From contig CAYJGF010000010.1 of NCBI GenBank assembly GCA_964369965.1, positions 21,946-85,945 of the forward strand: 64,000 nt of DNA, in the 5' to 3' direction. Position 1 is the stretch's first letter. Each line of letters starts with the position of its first letter. The notes below the pieces were generated by a model, which was not told the DNA's origin, made no database searches, and was given only the letters and a program-made list of their open reading frames with translations. The position numbers and the translations under genes were made by a program. Source of the DNA: CAYJBH01 sp964369965. Its GTDB lineage: Bacteria > Bacillota > Clostridia > Oscillospirales > Ruminococcaceae. Shown here piece after piece: positions 25,573 through 34,682 of this stretch.

Positions 25573-26093
25573 AAATAAGCGTCAAAAAAATGATAATTAT
25601 TATTGTATTGGCACTATTGGTCGGGCTGGCGGTGTTCGTCGTGGTGACCTACCGCCAGATCGACGAGATTATGAGTGAGGGGATGAGTGAGCCGGTGGAC
25701 AGGGGTGATTATATCATAATGTCCTTTGAGCTTCGCGAGAGTAGCGGCAACGCCATGTCGAGTGAGCCGGGGCAGTCGGAAACACTGCGCTTTAGCTATG
25801 AGACAATCTATATTGACACCGCCGAGACAAACGGATACAATAAGATTGACCTTGATGAGGCGACGCGCAAAAATTTGGAGGCGGAACTTTTAGCGCTGAT
25901 AGAAAAGCACAATCTGCACGAATGGGACGGCTATGACGAACATCTCGAGGTTATGGACGCGAGCCATAGCTTTTCCCTTCGTGTGGAATATGAAAACGAG
26001 GATAAGATTGTCGCGAGCGGCAGTTTTATGTTCCCCGACAACTACGGCGCGGTTTTTGTCGATGTAAAAGAGGTCTTTTTAAAATACGTTTAA
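25569..26093 (+). CDS. Membrane-anchored extracytoplasmic protein, 174 aa, unknown
   Basis: Not recognised. One N-terminal transmembrane helix (residues 8-30, MIIIIVLALLVGLAVFVVVT) is followed by an acidic extracytoplasmic domain with alternating strands (DYIIMSFELRESSG, FSLRVEYENEDKIVASGSF). The ATG at 25569 overlaps the upstream stop as ATGA, so the pair is co-translated. It may be a small sensory or binding domain belonging to the same surface system as its neighbours. Confidence 0.65.
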   Translation: MKISVKKMIIIIVLALLVGLAVFVVVTYRQIDEIMSEGMSEPVDRGDYIIMSFELRESSGNAMSSEPGQSETLRFSYETIYIDTAETNGYNKIDLDEATRKNLEAELLALIEKHNLHEWDGYDEHLEVMDASHSFSLRVEYENEDKIVASGSFMFPDNYGAVFVDVKEVFLKYV

Positions 26094-26102
26094 TGGTGAT
26101 TT

Positions 26103-27404
26103 ATGAAAAAAATATCGGTGATTTTGCTCTCGCTCATTTTGTTTCTTGTCGGCTGTAGCGACGATACGCCAGGTGACGATGTCAACTCCTCCCTTAACGA
26201 GCTGTTAGATGAAATATCGCAGTTTGAGCAGGGGGTCGAGGGCGATGAGAACGAGGGTGAGAACGAGAGTGAGGATGCCGCTTTCAGTTATGAAAATGCC
26301 CTTATCGAGGCGGTAGGCGAGAGGTATCTCGAGGGCAGGGCGTTCATGAGGGCACAGGATGAAGAGGTGTTCGGTGAGCTTTGCGCCGTCTTTCAGATAG
26401 GCACTGACACCGAGGATAAATTCACCACCGAGGAGTGGCTCGCTGTGTCGCAGAGTGGCGCAGTGTACAGCTACGATGTCGCGCTGGACGAGTGGGAGGT
26501 ATTCGGTGTCGCGCCGGAGGTCGAGTCCACAGGCGTGTCGGTCATGGACTGCATCTACGCTTTGAATGAGGTCTACACCGACAGTTTTTCGGCGGAATAT
26601 TATGACGCCGAGGACGAGGTCAAAAGGGGTGTGTATGAGAGGGAGGAGGATGCAAACGGCTACAACCCACCTGCATTGCTACTGGGCATGAACGAGGCGA
26701 CGCCGGACGGCTACGTCGAGGACCCTGCCACAGTCTCCTACATGCCGGTCTATAACTTTAACAGCAAGGCGGATATCTATGAGCATTTCAGCCTTTATTT
26801 CACCGACCGATTTTTGGAGAGTATACAGCACAATGTCGACATGAACTTTTTGGAGTTTGACGGCGCGTTGTATCTCACAAGGGGTGGTATGGGCTACGGC
26901 ATGTCAAGTTTAAACTTTGATAATATAGATGTGTCTGCCATGCAGGATAACACTCTCATAGTGGATGAACTTCTCTTTGGTGAGCCGAACGGGAAGATAG
27001 AGTTAACATTCATCGAGGAGGACGGCGGTCTAAAGATAGACGATCGAAACTATATATTGATGTTTGATCTGTACAACGTCAATAACGATTGGATGCTGAT
27101 AGAAGTGCCGGATTTCAGCGCATATACAACAGGTAATGAAATGCCGACAGCCTCTAATCAGTTTGAAGAGGTCGAAACGCTCGGCGGATACAGCGTCACC
27201 TTTGACGGCGAGTATTTTGAGTATCTGCCGGGGTATATAGACCTGCTAAAGCGGTGTGGATTTGTGATTACTATGGACGGGCACGAGGGTTTTTACAGCG
27301 CGGAATATTATCTCGGCGATCAGACCATAACGGTGAATGCATATGGTCACAACGAGGACAACGGTGTCACGGTGGAGGTCAATGTCATCGGGGCGGTGGG
27401 CTAA
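26103..27404 (+). CDS. Lipoprotein, 433 aa, unknown function
   Basis: The signal peptide has a lipobox: MKKISVILLSLILFLVGCSD, with Cys19 as the likely lipid-attachment site. An acidic Ser/Asp/Glu-rich spacer (about residues 20-60) leads to a mature domain of about 370 residues. Repeated ALYLTRGG- and YILMFDLYNVNNDWMLIE-type strands suggest a beta-rich, NTF2-like or SnoaL-like fold; no catalytic motif is visible. It is in an operon with a second lipoprotein 1 base downstream, and the same cluster holds a third. Confidence 0.7.
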   Translation: MKKISVILLSLILFLVGCSDDTPGDDVNSSLNELLDEISQFEQGVEGDENEGENESEDAAFSYENALIEAVGERYLEGRAFMRAQDEEVFGELCAVFQIGTDTEDKFTTEEWLAVSQSGAVYSYDVALDEWEVFGVAPEVESTGVSVMDCIYALNEVYTDSFSAEYYDAEDEVKRGVYEREEDANGYNPPALLLGMNEATPDGYVEDPATVSYMPVYNFNSKADIYEHFSLYFTDRFLESIQHNVDMNFLEFDGALYLTRGGMGYGMSSLNFDNIDVSAMQDNTLIVDELLFGEPNGKIELTFIEEDGGLKIDDRNYILMFDLYNVNNDWMLIEVPDFSAYTTGNEMPTASNQFEEVETLGGYSVTFDGEYFEYLPGYIDLLKRCGFVITMDGHEGFYSAEYYLGDQTITVNAYGHNEDNGVTVEVNVIGAVG

Positions 27405-27405
27405 T

Positions 27406-29223
27406 ATGATAAAGATTCTTACAATTTTGTTAGTCCTTTCGATACTAACTTCCTGTGCCGCTGATGAAAACGACCTCGGCGATGCGCTTGGTAGCGCACT
27501 GCAAAATATCGAACCGTCACAGACAGACAGCTTTGAGGACGCCTCGAACTCGATTGAGAACGAGTTCGAGCAGGTTCAGGACGCCTACGGCTTTGAAAAT
27601 CCTAACAATATTGATTATGGGGCATATAACTCCGTTGTGCGCTCCTATCGCAAGGCACTTTCCTCGTCGTATGGTGAGCCGACCGACGAATATTTGGGCT
27701 ACTTTTATGCCAACCTCGTGGATTTTAACGAGGATGATGTGTATGAGCTTGTTATAGCGCGCGTGCACGACAGTGATGTCGAGGGGGGCGACGACGCCCA
27801 TTTTGACCCGTCAAGCAAGCATTTTATGGGTGAATTGTACGATGCCGTGCACATCTTTTATCTTGACGATGACGGCGCTGTCGGATATGCCGGTGACTTT
27901 TCTCTCTCCTACTACGGTGAGGAGGGGATGCAGTTTATGATAGAATATATCGAGGTGGACGGCGTTAATCACCTTGCCTACGGCGGTGACATGCTCGACC
28001 TTGGGATATCCTCCTTTGATTATGTGGACGCAAAGGTCATTCACTCTTTTAACGGCGAGTATTTTGAGGTGCAGCAGACCTTTGCGGCACTCTATGACTA
28101 TCAAAACGCAGGGTACGATCCGGTGGAATATCGGCAGAACATGGAGACGATAACTGAGGAGGAGTATACCGCCGAGTACGGCGAAAAATGGTTTAAAAAC
28201 CCGACCTCTCACATCATTGCGGCGATTGGGTATGCGTCGGACGGTGAGCAGGTGACCGAAAATACGATAGCCTATTTAGATGTCTTTGAAAAAAATAATA
28301 CGAATGGTGATATTTTTTCATATCAAGACGGCAATTTCTTGCTCATTGAAGGAGCGTATGTAGGTGACAAAGAAATGTTGTTGACAGAGTTTTTAAAGAC
28401 GGTGACAGCCGCCGACTATGAGACGATGGGCGAGTTTGCCGATGAGCAGGTGGTGGAGTATTACCGCAGTGTGAGAGAGGGCGGTCAATACTACCCCGGT
28501 TTGATTATTGAAGATATTACCATACTGCACTCAGGGGAGTACGCCACCGAGAATATAACGCTCATGCAGGCAATCCTTGAAAGCGAAAAGCTCGGCGAAA
28601 TGTACCGCGAGGACAGTCTTGATAATACCTATATTATAAAGACGGATGCAAAAGAGATTATCGACATGGATGTTGTGCAGTACGCGGGTCAGTATGGGCT
28701 GAACGTCACGCAGTACTATATAGTAGAAACCGGCGACAACCCGAGGATTACGGCTGTGTACGACAGTAATAGCTTATGGGGCGAGAGCGAGGCTTTTGAC
28801 GTTGCGTACATAACGGACTACGAACAAATTTTTGATGCCTACGGTTATGAATATCCTATCGACATAATGAGCAGATATTTCACCGAGGACGAGTTGTACA
28901 ACATGGAGCACTACATCACCGACGACGCCAAAGAGGTGTATTTTATCCGCAACCTTTCGGGTGGCACAATCAAGGTTTACGAGAACTCTATCGACGACAG
29001 TGAGATGTACGTAAGGGGTGATTTGCTGTATGAGACGAGCGGAAATGTTCTCTATCTCGGGGTTCGCTCCGACATCGTCTCCTACGGAGTGACTCACAGC
29101 GATGTGCAGATAGTGGCAGAACCGTTCGAGGGGTATGAGACGGTGTACTATCCCTCGACACAGGCACTCTATCCGAGCAATAACCTCGCAGGTTATGCAA
29201 AAAAAATGATGCCGATTAGTTGA
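27406..29223 (+). CDS. Lipoprotein with EF-hand-like segment, 605 aa, unknown function
   Basis: The signal peptide ends in lipobox LTSC (Cys17 region) and is followed by the spacer AADENDLGDALGSALQNIEP. Near residue 105 it has FYANLVDFNEDDVYELVIAR, an acidic calcium-loop-like segment that matches FCYANLVDLDKNGVLELVLV in the paralogue at 29250. The remainder is a long, acidic, Tyr-rich mature domain. The ATG at 27406 lies directly after the upstream stop; no longer start is convincing. The function is unknown; a surface-exposed binding or enzyme-scaffold role is likely. Confidence 0.7.
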   Translation: MIKILTILLVLSILTSCAADENDLGDALGSALQNIEPSQTDSFEDASNSIENEFEQVQDAYGFENPNNIDYGAYNSVVRSYRKALSSSYGEPTDEYLGYFYANLVDFNEDDVYELVIARVHDSDVEGGDDAHFDPSSKHFMGELYDAVHIFYLDDDGAVGYAGDFSLSYYGEEGMQFMIEYIEVDGVNHLAYGGDMLDLGISSFDYVDAKVIHSFNGEYFEVQQTFAALYDYQNAGYDPVEYRQNMETITEEEYTAEYGEKWFKNPTSHIIAAIGYASDGEQVTENTIAYLDVFEKNNTNGDIFSYQDGNFLLIEGAYVGDKEMLLTEFLKTVTAADYETMGEFADEQVVEYYRSVREGGQYYPGLIIEDITILHSGEYATENITLMQAILESEKLGEMYREDSLDNTYIIKTDAKEIIDMDVVQYAGQYGLNVTQYYIVETGDNPRITAVYDSNSLWGESEAFDVAYITDYEQIFDAYGYEYPIDIMSRYFTEDELYNMEHYITDDAKEVYFIRNLSGGTIKVYENSIDDSEMYVRGDLLYETSGNVLYLGVRSDIVSYGVTHSDVQIVAEPFEGYETVYYPSTQALYPSNNLAGYAKKMMPIS

Positions 29224-29249
29224 AAATTTAACAGATATAAAGGTGCTAT

Positions 29250-30614
29250 ATGAAAAGAATACTCGTTTTGTTGTTATCGCTTTGCATGTTGATATTGATA
29301 TCCTGCTCGCAAGATGAGGAGGGTAACCTTGGTGATGCCCTGTCGCCACTGCTGGAACTTGAGACGATACAGGAGGAGAGCGTCCCCGAAAGCTCGCAGG
29401 AGATGCAGCAGGAGCCGACCGAGGATGTCGACAGTGAGGCACCACCGCAGGACAGCTCACAGGGTGTCGAACAGGCTGAATTTGATCCCGACAATGTTGA
29501 CTATTCACCCTACTCCGCATTGATCAAAGCCTACAATCTGGATTACAATATAACTTCGTTGGGTGCAGATGAATATGAGATAACCGGCATGACGCTCACC
29601 CCCATCAACCCCGACACACCGGACGAGGGCTATGTCGATGCGAGCGGTTTTTGTTATGCAAATCTTGTCGACCTTGACAAGAATGGTGTTTTGGAGCTTG
29701 TTTTGGTCGCTTTCGACTCGCAGGAGTTAGGGTATGATGAAAACTATAATTACGGCGACAAGGTCTATGTCAGTGAGCTGGAATACGACAGAATTATAAA
29801 GGTCTATACCATAAATGCGCAGGGTTTGAGCTACATCGGTGGACTTCAGATGGCGAGCGTGATGATGCCGACCTCCTATAACTACAGCGTAGAATATATC
29901 GAGGCTGAGGACGCGACCTACCTGATGTATCGCAGGAGCGATGATGAGGTGTACTATTGCGGTTTTACCGACGGTTTTTTCTGGATGAACAACTACCCCG
30001 ATGAGGGGGTAGCCGGCGATAGGGTGGTTCACCCTATCCAGTTTTTAGACGATGTATATCTGCAACAGCTCGAGGATATAAATGCCGCCACCTTTGATTT
30101 TTTAGAGGGTTATCCTGTTGAAGATTTCGACTCGCCAAGCGGAGCGTATAACGACGGTCAATTCTATTATGTTGAGTATGCGATGCAGGATTTTTATCCA
30201 CCGAACTATGCGGTTATAGAATACTATCGGGCGCTGACCATGCGTGATTATGACACTCTGTCTCAATTAATGGTTGACACCGAGGCGGTGGAGGATATAA
30301 AGATGCGACATAGTTCCGACACGCACACCTATGTCCCGGGCTATATTATTTCAGACCTTATGCCGATGGGCAATTCAAGTGCAAAAAAAGCCGATATGCA
30401 GGCCGACATCGACGCTATTGTTGCAGGGCTTGATAGCGAGAATGTCGTAGAGCTGTACGTCACTGTCAACGAGGTGTTAGACCCCGAGGTAGCCCGACTC
30501 GGGTTGCAGGTTGCCGGTGGGCTCTATGACACCTATTTCATCCTCTCGACCGACGACCCCGATCGGTTGGAGTGGAAGATAGAGGGGATAGTTGAGGATA
30601 AGTTTTATTGGTAG
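29250..30614 (+). CDS. Lipoprotein paralogue with EF-hand-like segment, 454 aa, unknown function
   Basis: The signal peptide MKRILVLLLSLCMLILISC has a lipobox and a Cys at 19. The next residues SQDEEGNLGDALSPLLELE repeat the LGDAL theme of the preceding lipoprotein, followed by a Pro/Glu/Ser-rich spacer to about residue 80. The mature part has the EF-hand-like DLDKNGVLELVLVAFD near residue 145 and a C-terminal domain containing ALTMRDYDTLSQLM. It is the last gene of the cluster. Duplication from the 27406 gene with divergence is the simplest history. Confidence 0.7.
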   Translation: MKRILVLLLSLCMLILISCSQDEEGNLGDALSPLLELETIQEESVPESSQEMQQEPTEDVDSEAPPQDSSQGVEQAEFDPDNVDYSPYSALIKAYNLDYNITSLGADEYEITGMTLTPINPDTPDEGYVDASGFCYANLVDLDKNGVLELVLVAFDSQELGYDENYNYGDKVYVSELEYDRIIKVYTINAQGLSYIGGLQMASVMMPTSYNYSVEYIEAEDATYLMYRRSDDEVYYCGFTDGFFWMNNYPDEGVAGDRVVHPIQFLDDVYLQQLEDINAATFDFLEGYPVEDFDSPSGAYNDGQFYYVEYAMQDFYPPNYAVIEYYRALTMRDYDTLSQLMVDTEAVEDIKMRHSSDTHTYVPGYIISDLMPMGNSSAKKADMQADIDAIVAGLDSENVVELYVTVNEVLDPEVARLGLQVAGGLYDTYFILSTDDPDRLEWKIEGIVEDKFYW

Positions 30615-30657
30615 AGACGGTCCTCTACCATCTCATGTCTGCGAAAACATCACCGCT

Positions 30658-30737
30658 GATTGTGGGTGTGGCGCCCCGAATGATGTGGGGGCGCGTGTTT
30701 GAAAGCCTTCAAACTCACCGAAAGGGATAAGAGCCCG
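30658..30737. repeat. Dispersed hairpin repeat, copy 2 (right arm missing)
   Basis: Near-identical to 6747-6833 of copy 1, covering the CGAATGATGTGGGG leader and the left arm to AAGGGATAAGAGCCCG. The complementary right arm is absent; the sequence after 30737 is unrelated apart from a GGGCTCCC trace. The copy was probably cut by the IS-related rearrangement next to it. Confidence 0.8.
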
Positions 30738-30889
30738 GGGGGACGCCTTGGGTTTTTAGGTGAGGTGGGAGGGCTCCCTACAATGTTACCGCAATATGGA
30801 TTTAACCGTAGTACCTTTTTGGTTTGTACATTGTTCCCAAAAAAGGGGGCTGTCGCACTAACCCCTTCACAAAAAACGAGCAGCCCCAA

Positions 30890-31018
30890 AAGGGTAGCTC
30901 GTTTTGTCGTATTCCACGGCTCTTTCCTGTTTTTCTTAGGTGGCACTATCGGCACTAAACCTTTTGTAACAGCCAAATCTCGGGTTTCCTGCCCATTAAC
31001 AGCGGTAGCCCTGAATAT
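30890..31018 (-). pseudogene. IS5/IS1182-type transposase remnant
   Basis: The minus strand reads RDLAVTKGLVPIVPPKKNRK followed, one frame over, by VEYDKTSY. The run VPIVPPKKNRKEP-VEYDKTSY matches the catalytic-core region of DDE transposases of the IS5/IS1182 kind (consensus PVIPPRRNRKEPVEYD). Only about 40 residues survive, with a frameshift. It adjoins the broken end of the sulfatase pseudogene, so an IS insertion and deletion probably destroyed that gene. Confidence 0.65.
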
Positions 31019-31142
31019 TGCGAACATAGTGCTTTTATCGAGGCTCTCCCTTCCGGTGCATCGCGACAGTCTCCTCCTGAGAGGTGTATCTCAACGATGA
31101 CCCTACTTAACGACGCCTTTTTTGACTTTGCAAGAGGGTCAA

Positions 31143-32190
31143 TTAGATACGGAGCTTGAACGTCAGGCGGAAAATTGGGCGAGGTTTCACAATGAGGTGC
31201 AAAAGAAACTTTTCCGCAGACACAAACGTTCGACAAGGGGCTTGAATATCTCGATAAGACAGCCGTCACAGCGATTGGTTTTTGCATATTGAAAGTTTTG
31301 ATCCTCATGAGCCGTTTGTTGCCCCACAGGAATTTCGAGACCTCTACGGTTTAACATATGAAAGCGACCAGGAGAATGATTGGCCGGATTACAGGTATAT
31401 TGATGCCGAAAAATATCACGAGGTTATCGAAAGATACAGAAAAGAAAATATGGCTGTTTTAAGTTTTTGCAGTTATAATTTAAAACGCTTGTTAGATCGA
31501 ATGACCGAGCTTGACATGTGGAAAGATACCATGCTAATAGTAAATACCGATCATGGATTTCTGCTGGGGGAGCACAATTTCACCGGTAAAGGGGCACCTT
31601 ATTATAATGAGGTTGCGAACATTCCATTCTTTTTGCATGATCCGCGGTTAAATTCACAGCTGTTGACATCAAACGATCTTGTTCAAACTGTTGACATCCC
31701 CGCAACAATACTGGATTATTTTAATATTGAAATTCCATGCGAAATGACAGGTATGCCGATCATAAACGGTAAACGTAAAGAAAAGCGCGAAACGGCAGTG
31801 TTCGGAGTATTCGGCGGACACATAAATATTATTCACAAAGACTATGTATACATGAGAGCACCTCGCGATATTAAGCAATTATCCTGCTATACACTATCGG
31901 GTATTGATTTTGCACGTGATGCGATCATGGAGTACGACGAAAATCTCAACATTGAACTCGGGAATAAATTTGTCTTCACAAAAGGGTGCAAAACACTTAA
32001 GGTGAATGGGGCAAAACCACAGACAAATCAACACGAATTCCCTGATTTTTTGTTTAATATTAAGGTTGACCCGGCTCAAGAAAATCCTTTGAAAAATGCG
32101 AACATAGAGGGAATGCTTTGTGAAATAATGAGGAAAAAGATTGCCGCACTCGATGTTCCGCCCGAAATCTATGATATATACGAATTATAG
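31143..32190 (+). pseudogene. Sulfatase, 5-prime truncated and frameshifted
   Basis: The C-terminal two thirds of a sulfatase, strongly similar along its length to the complete enzyme at 56758: DWFLHIESFDPHEPF, MWKDTMLIVNTDHGFLLGEH, PYYNEVANIPFFL, DIPATILDYFNIEIPCEMTG and YVYMRAPRDIKQ all align. The N-terminal part with the CxPxR active-site motif and metal-binding Asp pair is missing. Before 31282 homology continues in other frames (ETFPQTQTFDKGLEYLDK, then a shift to DWFLHIE). The last intact frame runs from 31282. It cannot be active. It ends at a strong terminator shared with the convergent ROK gene. Confidence 0.85.
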
Positions 32191-32195
32191 TTCAA

Positions 32196-32229
32196 AAGAA
32201 CAACGTCCGAACCATCGGACGTTGTTCTT
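32196..32229. terminator. Bidirectional terminator
   Basis: Perfect 15-bp stem AAGAACAACGTCCGA, loop ACCA, then its complement, ending exactly at the last base of the convergent ROK gene. A T-run follows on the plus strand and an A-run precedes on the other side. Confidence 0.85.
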
Positions 32230-33461
32230 CATTTTTTGGTGAGTGTTTGTAGTGGGTTGTCCAAGCAATGATTTATTGCCAGTGCTCCGGCACCATATAG
32301 TATGGGGTCTTGAATTAGTTTTTCGTCCTCTAACACTATTTTTATTTTATCGGAAATATATTTTGGAACACGGGATGATACCACATTTTTTATAAGAGGA
32401 AGAACAATATCACCGACCTTTGCAATTTCGTTGCTAATAACAATAATGTTCGGCATGTAAGCGTTAATAATATTGACAGCACCGTATCCGATATAGTTAC
32501 TGATATGTTTCAACGCTTCCAGTGCCAGTGGGTCCCCCAATCTCGCATTATCAAATACATCTTGATGATTGATTGATGCTTTGTGAGAAAGTGTCGAATT
32601 TGGAAAATCTGTCGTTCGGGATTTTACGTATTTTATCAGTGCAAAGGTGGAACAGTATTGTTCTAAACAGCCTTTATTCCCACAAGCACACGGTTCACCG
32701 TTTATATCTATACTCACATGCCCAATTTCTATTGATAGTCCGAGACTGTTGGACTGGGCAACCGAATCGGTTATTACGCCCGCTCCGACACCGTCGCCTA
32801 CCAAATAGTGAACAAGAGTGTTGTTTGTATCGGTGACATGTGTGCCGAGCCACCAATTAGCCATTGCACCGGCTATTGCATTGTGTGAAAATATTATGGG
32901 AATGTTAAAACTTGCCCCAAACTCGTCTCTTAAGTTGTCGATATTCCATTTTTCCTGGTTCATGTTGGACATCACGATAATTTTAGTCATCTTATGATCG
33001 AAAGGTCCCGGGACTGCTACTCCGATTGCTGCTATGTCCGGATCGGTCAGTAAAAAACTTCTTATGTGAGACTTAATTTTGTCAACTACATCTTTAAGAC
33101 TCTCCCCTTCCATAAACTGCATAGAAATACTGTTTAAAATATTACCCGATAGATCTAAAACTCCGATGGCGTAGTTTTTTCTTGAAATTCGTACTCCGAT
33201 TACTTTTTTAACATTGTCATTAAGGATCAGTCCAATGGAGCGGCGTTGCTTTTTCCCGGCGATAAAGCCAACTTCTTGTACAATGTCATGATCTAAGAGA
33301 AAATTAACGGTTTTAGATATCGAGGCAGGGGTGAGCTGAAAGGCTTTACTTATCTGTGCCCTTGTGCATACTCCGTGTTTGTGAAGGTAGCGGATGATAA
33401 ACGTTTTATTAATATTCGAAATGTCCTCATTACTAAACCCAAGAGCACGTTCTTTATACAT
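32229..33461 (-). CDS. ROK-family transcriptional regulator (XylR/NagC type)
   Basis: Sugar-responsive repressor: an N-terminal winged helix (NINKTFIIRYLHKHGVCTRA, QISKAFQLTPASISKTVNFL, residues 12-60) is fused to a ROK sugar-kinase fold. The ROK zinc motif CxCGxxGCxE is intact (EPCACGNKGCLEQYC near residue 255), as is GIAVPGPFD-like AAIGVAVPGPFDH near 140. The ATG at 33461 has GAGG 5-6 bases upstream; a longer TTG/ATG version is less likely. It is divergently transcribed from an ABC-transporter and GH32 locus and separated from it by a region with two strong promoters and an 11-bp inverted repeat, so it probably represses that locus until its sugar arrives. Confidence 0.9.
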   Translation of the reverse strand: MYKERALGFSNEDISNINKTFIIRYLHKHGVCTRAQISKAFQLTPASISKTVNFLLDHDIVQEVGFIAGKKQRRSIGLILNDNVKKVIGVRISRKNYAIGVLDLSGNILNSISMQFMEGESLKDVVDKIKSHIRSFLLTDPDIAAIGVAVPGPFDHKMTKIIVMSNMNQEKWNIDNLRDEFGASFNIPIIFSHNAIAGAMANWWLGTHVTDTNNTLVHYLVGDGVGAGVITDSVAQSNSLGLSIEIGHVSIDINGEPCACGNKGCLEQYCSTFALIKYVKSRTTDFPNSTLSHKASINHQDVFDNARLGDPLALEALKHISNYIGYGAVNIINAYMPNIIVISNEIAKVGDIVLPLIKNVVSSRVPKYISDKIKIVLEDEKLIQDPILYGAGALAINHCLDNPLQTLTKK

Positions 33462-33502
33462 AAAAACCTCATTGTGTTCAATTTGTGTCATGTGTTAATA
33501 TA

Positions 33503-33531
33503 ATCATAATACTATATTGAGGTTTTGTCAA
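33503..33531 (-). promoter_or_regulatory. Promoter of the ROK regulator gene
   Basis: On the minus strand TTGACA (33531-33526), 17-bp spacer, TATGAT (33508-33503), about 42 bases upstream of the ATG. Confidence 0.75.
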
Positions 33532-33630
33532 TAGGTACACCTCGATACAGCATTTGTGACAAGATGATTCTTTGGAATTTGTGTAAACTCACAAAAAATT
33601 TGATCAATTGCAACTATTTCGATAAATATC

Positions 33631-33676
33631 TTGACACTATTGATTAACTATGTTATCATAAACACAGTTAATCAAT
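33631..33676 (+). promoter_or_regulatory. Promoter and ROK operator of the LplB-GH32-LarA locus
   Basis: TTGACA (33631-33636), 17-bp spacer, TATCAT (33654-33659). A perfect 11-bp inverted repeat, ATTGATTAACT (33639-33649) and AGTTAATCAAT (33666-33676), overlaps the spacer and the start region. ROK regulators bind such long-spaced repeats; assignment to the adjacent gene is by position. Confidence 0.75.
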
Positions 33677-33714
33677 GGTATTTTGTTTTGCATTTATTAT
33701 AGAGCGGGGATAGA

Positions 33715-34656
33715 ATGACTAAAAATGATGTTGCAATTAAGCAAAAAAAGAGCAACGGTCTTTTTCTTTCGATAAAGAAGAATTGGCAGTTATATCTTTT
33801 TATACTGCCGGCACTTATTTCTATTATAGTTTTTAAATACGCGCCCCTTTACGGCGTTCAACTCGCGTTTCGCGATTTTAGAGCGATCGATGGAATTATG
33901 GGGAGTGAATGGGTCGGATTAGAACACTTTATTGACTTCTTCAATTCGAGAGACTTTGAGCGAGTGCTCGGAAATACCATTATATTAAGCCTTTATGAAA
34001 TCGCTCTCTCGTTTCCGATTCCCATAATACTCGCACTCTTTATGAACCAACTGCGCAGTAAACGATACAAAAATCTTCTCGAGAACATCTTTTATGTGCC
34101 GCACTTTATCTCGGTGGTCGTGCTTGTAGGGCTTATAAACACCTTTTTTTCCTACTCCTCCGGCTTTGTGAATAATATTTTCGAAGTTTTCGGTATCGAA
34201 CGATACGACTATATAGGCGACCCCGATGCGTTTAGAAATCTATATGTATTCTCCGGTATCTGGAAAAACACCGGCTGGAATATGATTATCTATATAGCGG
34301 CACTTTCCGGCATCGACGCATCACTCTATGAGGCGTCCACCATCGACGGGGCAAGCAAATTTCAAAAGATAATCTATATTGACATTCCATCCATTCTCCC
34401 AACCATAATGATGCTGTTTGTACTTGCGTTGGGACGCACCATGAGTATCGGATTTGAAAAAGCGTTTTTAATGCAAAATCAATTAAATATCAGTACCTCG
34501 GAAATTATCGCGACATATGTTTATACCGTGGGTTTACAACGAGTTCAGTATGATTATGCGACAGCTATCGGACTTTTTAATAATGTGATAAATGCTGTCA
34601 TGCTGATATTTGCAAATAAACTATCCAAAAAAGTAACAAACAGCGGTATCTGGTGA
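33715..34656 (+). CDS. ABC sugar transporter permease, LplB type
   Basis: First membrane subunit of a CUT1-type importer. It has a basic cytoplasmic start (residues 1-22), six transmembrane segments and the permease coupling motif EASTIDGASKFQKIIYIDIP near residue 212 (EAA loop, here EASTIDGA). The opening QLYLFILPALISIIVFKYAP and FRDFRAIDG are typical of the LplB/YteP group that carries oligosaccharides or sugar acids. The stop is followed by the second permease within 30 bases. The ATPase is not encoded here, as is common when a shared MsmX-like ATPase serves several CUT1 systems. Confidence 0.9.
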   Translation: MTKNDVAIKQKKSNGLFLSIKKNWQLYLFILPALISIIVFKYAPLYGVQLAFRDFRAIDGIMGSEWVGLEHFIDFFNSRDFERVLGNTIILSLYEIALSFPIPIILALFMNQLRSKRYKNLLENIFYVPHFISVVVLVGLINTFFSYSSGFVNNIFEVFGIERYDYIGDPDAFRNLYVFSGIWKNTGWNMIIYIAALSGIDASLYEASTIDGASKFQKIIYIDIPSILPTIMMLFVLALGRTMSIGFEKAFLMQNQLNISTSEIIATYVYTVGLQRVQYDYATAIGLFNNVINAVMLIFANKLSKKVTNSGIW

Positions 34657-34682
34657 TGATGAGACTAAGAGAGGGATTACCG

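Larger units (their letters stand above)
30615..31142. other. Non-coding gap with repeat and IS remnant
   Basis: No intact gene. It contains the truncated second copy of the hairpin repeat (30658-30737), a GGGGGCTGTCGCACTAA segment near 30844 that resembles an IS end and can fold with GCAGCCCC near 30881, and the transposase remnant at 30890-31018. Confidence 0.6.

Noticed and set aside
28774..29520. 248-codon minus-strand frame across the lipoprotein junction
   Set aside because: Spans the end of one real gene and the start of another in antisense; arginine/serine-rich shadow.
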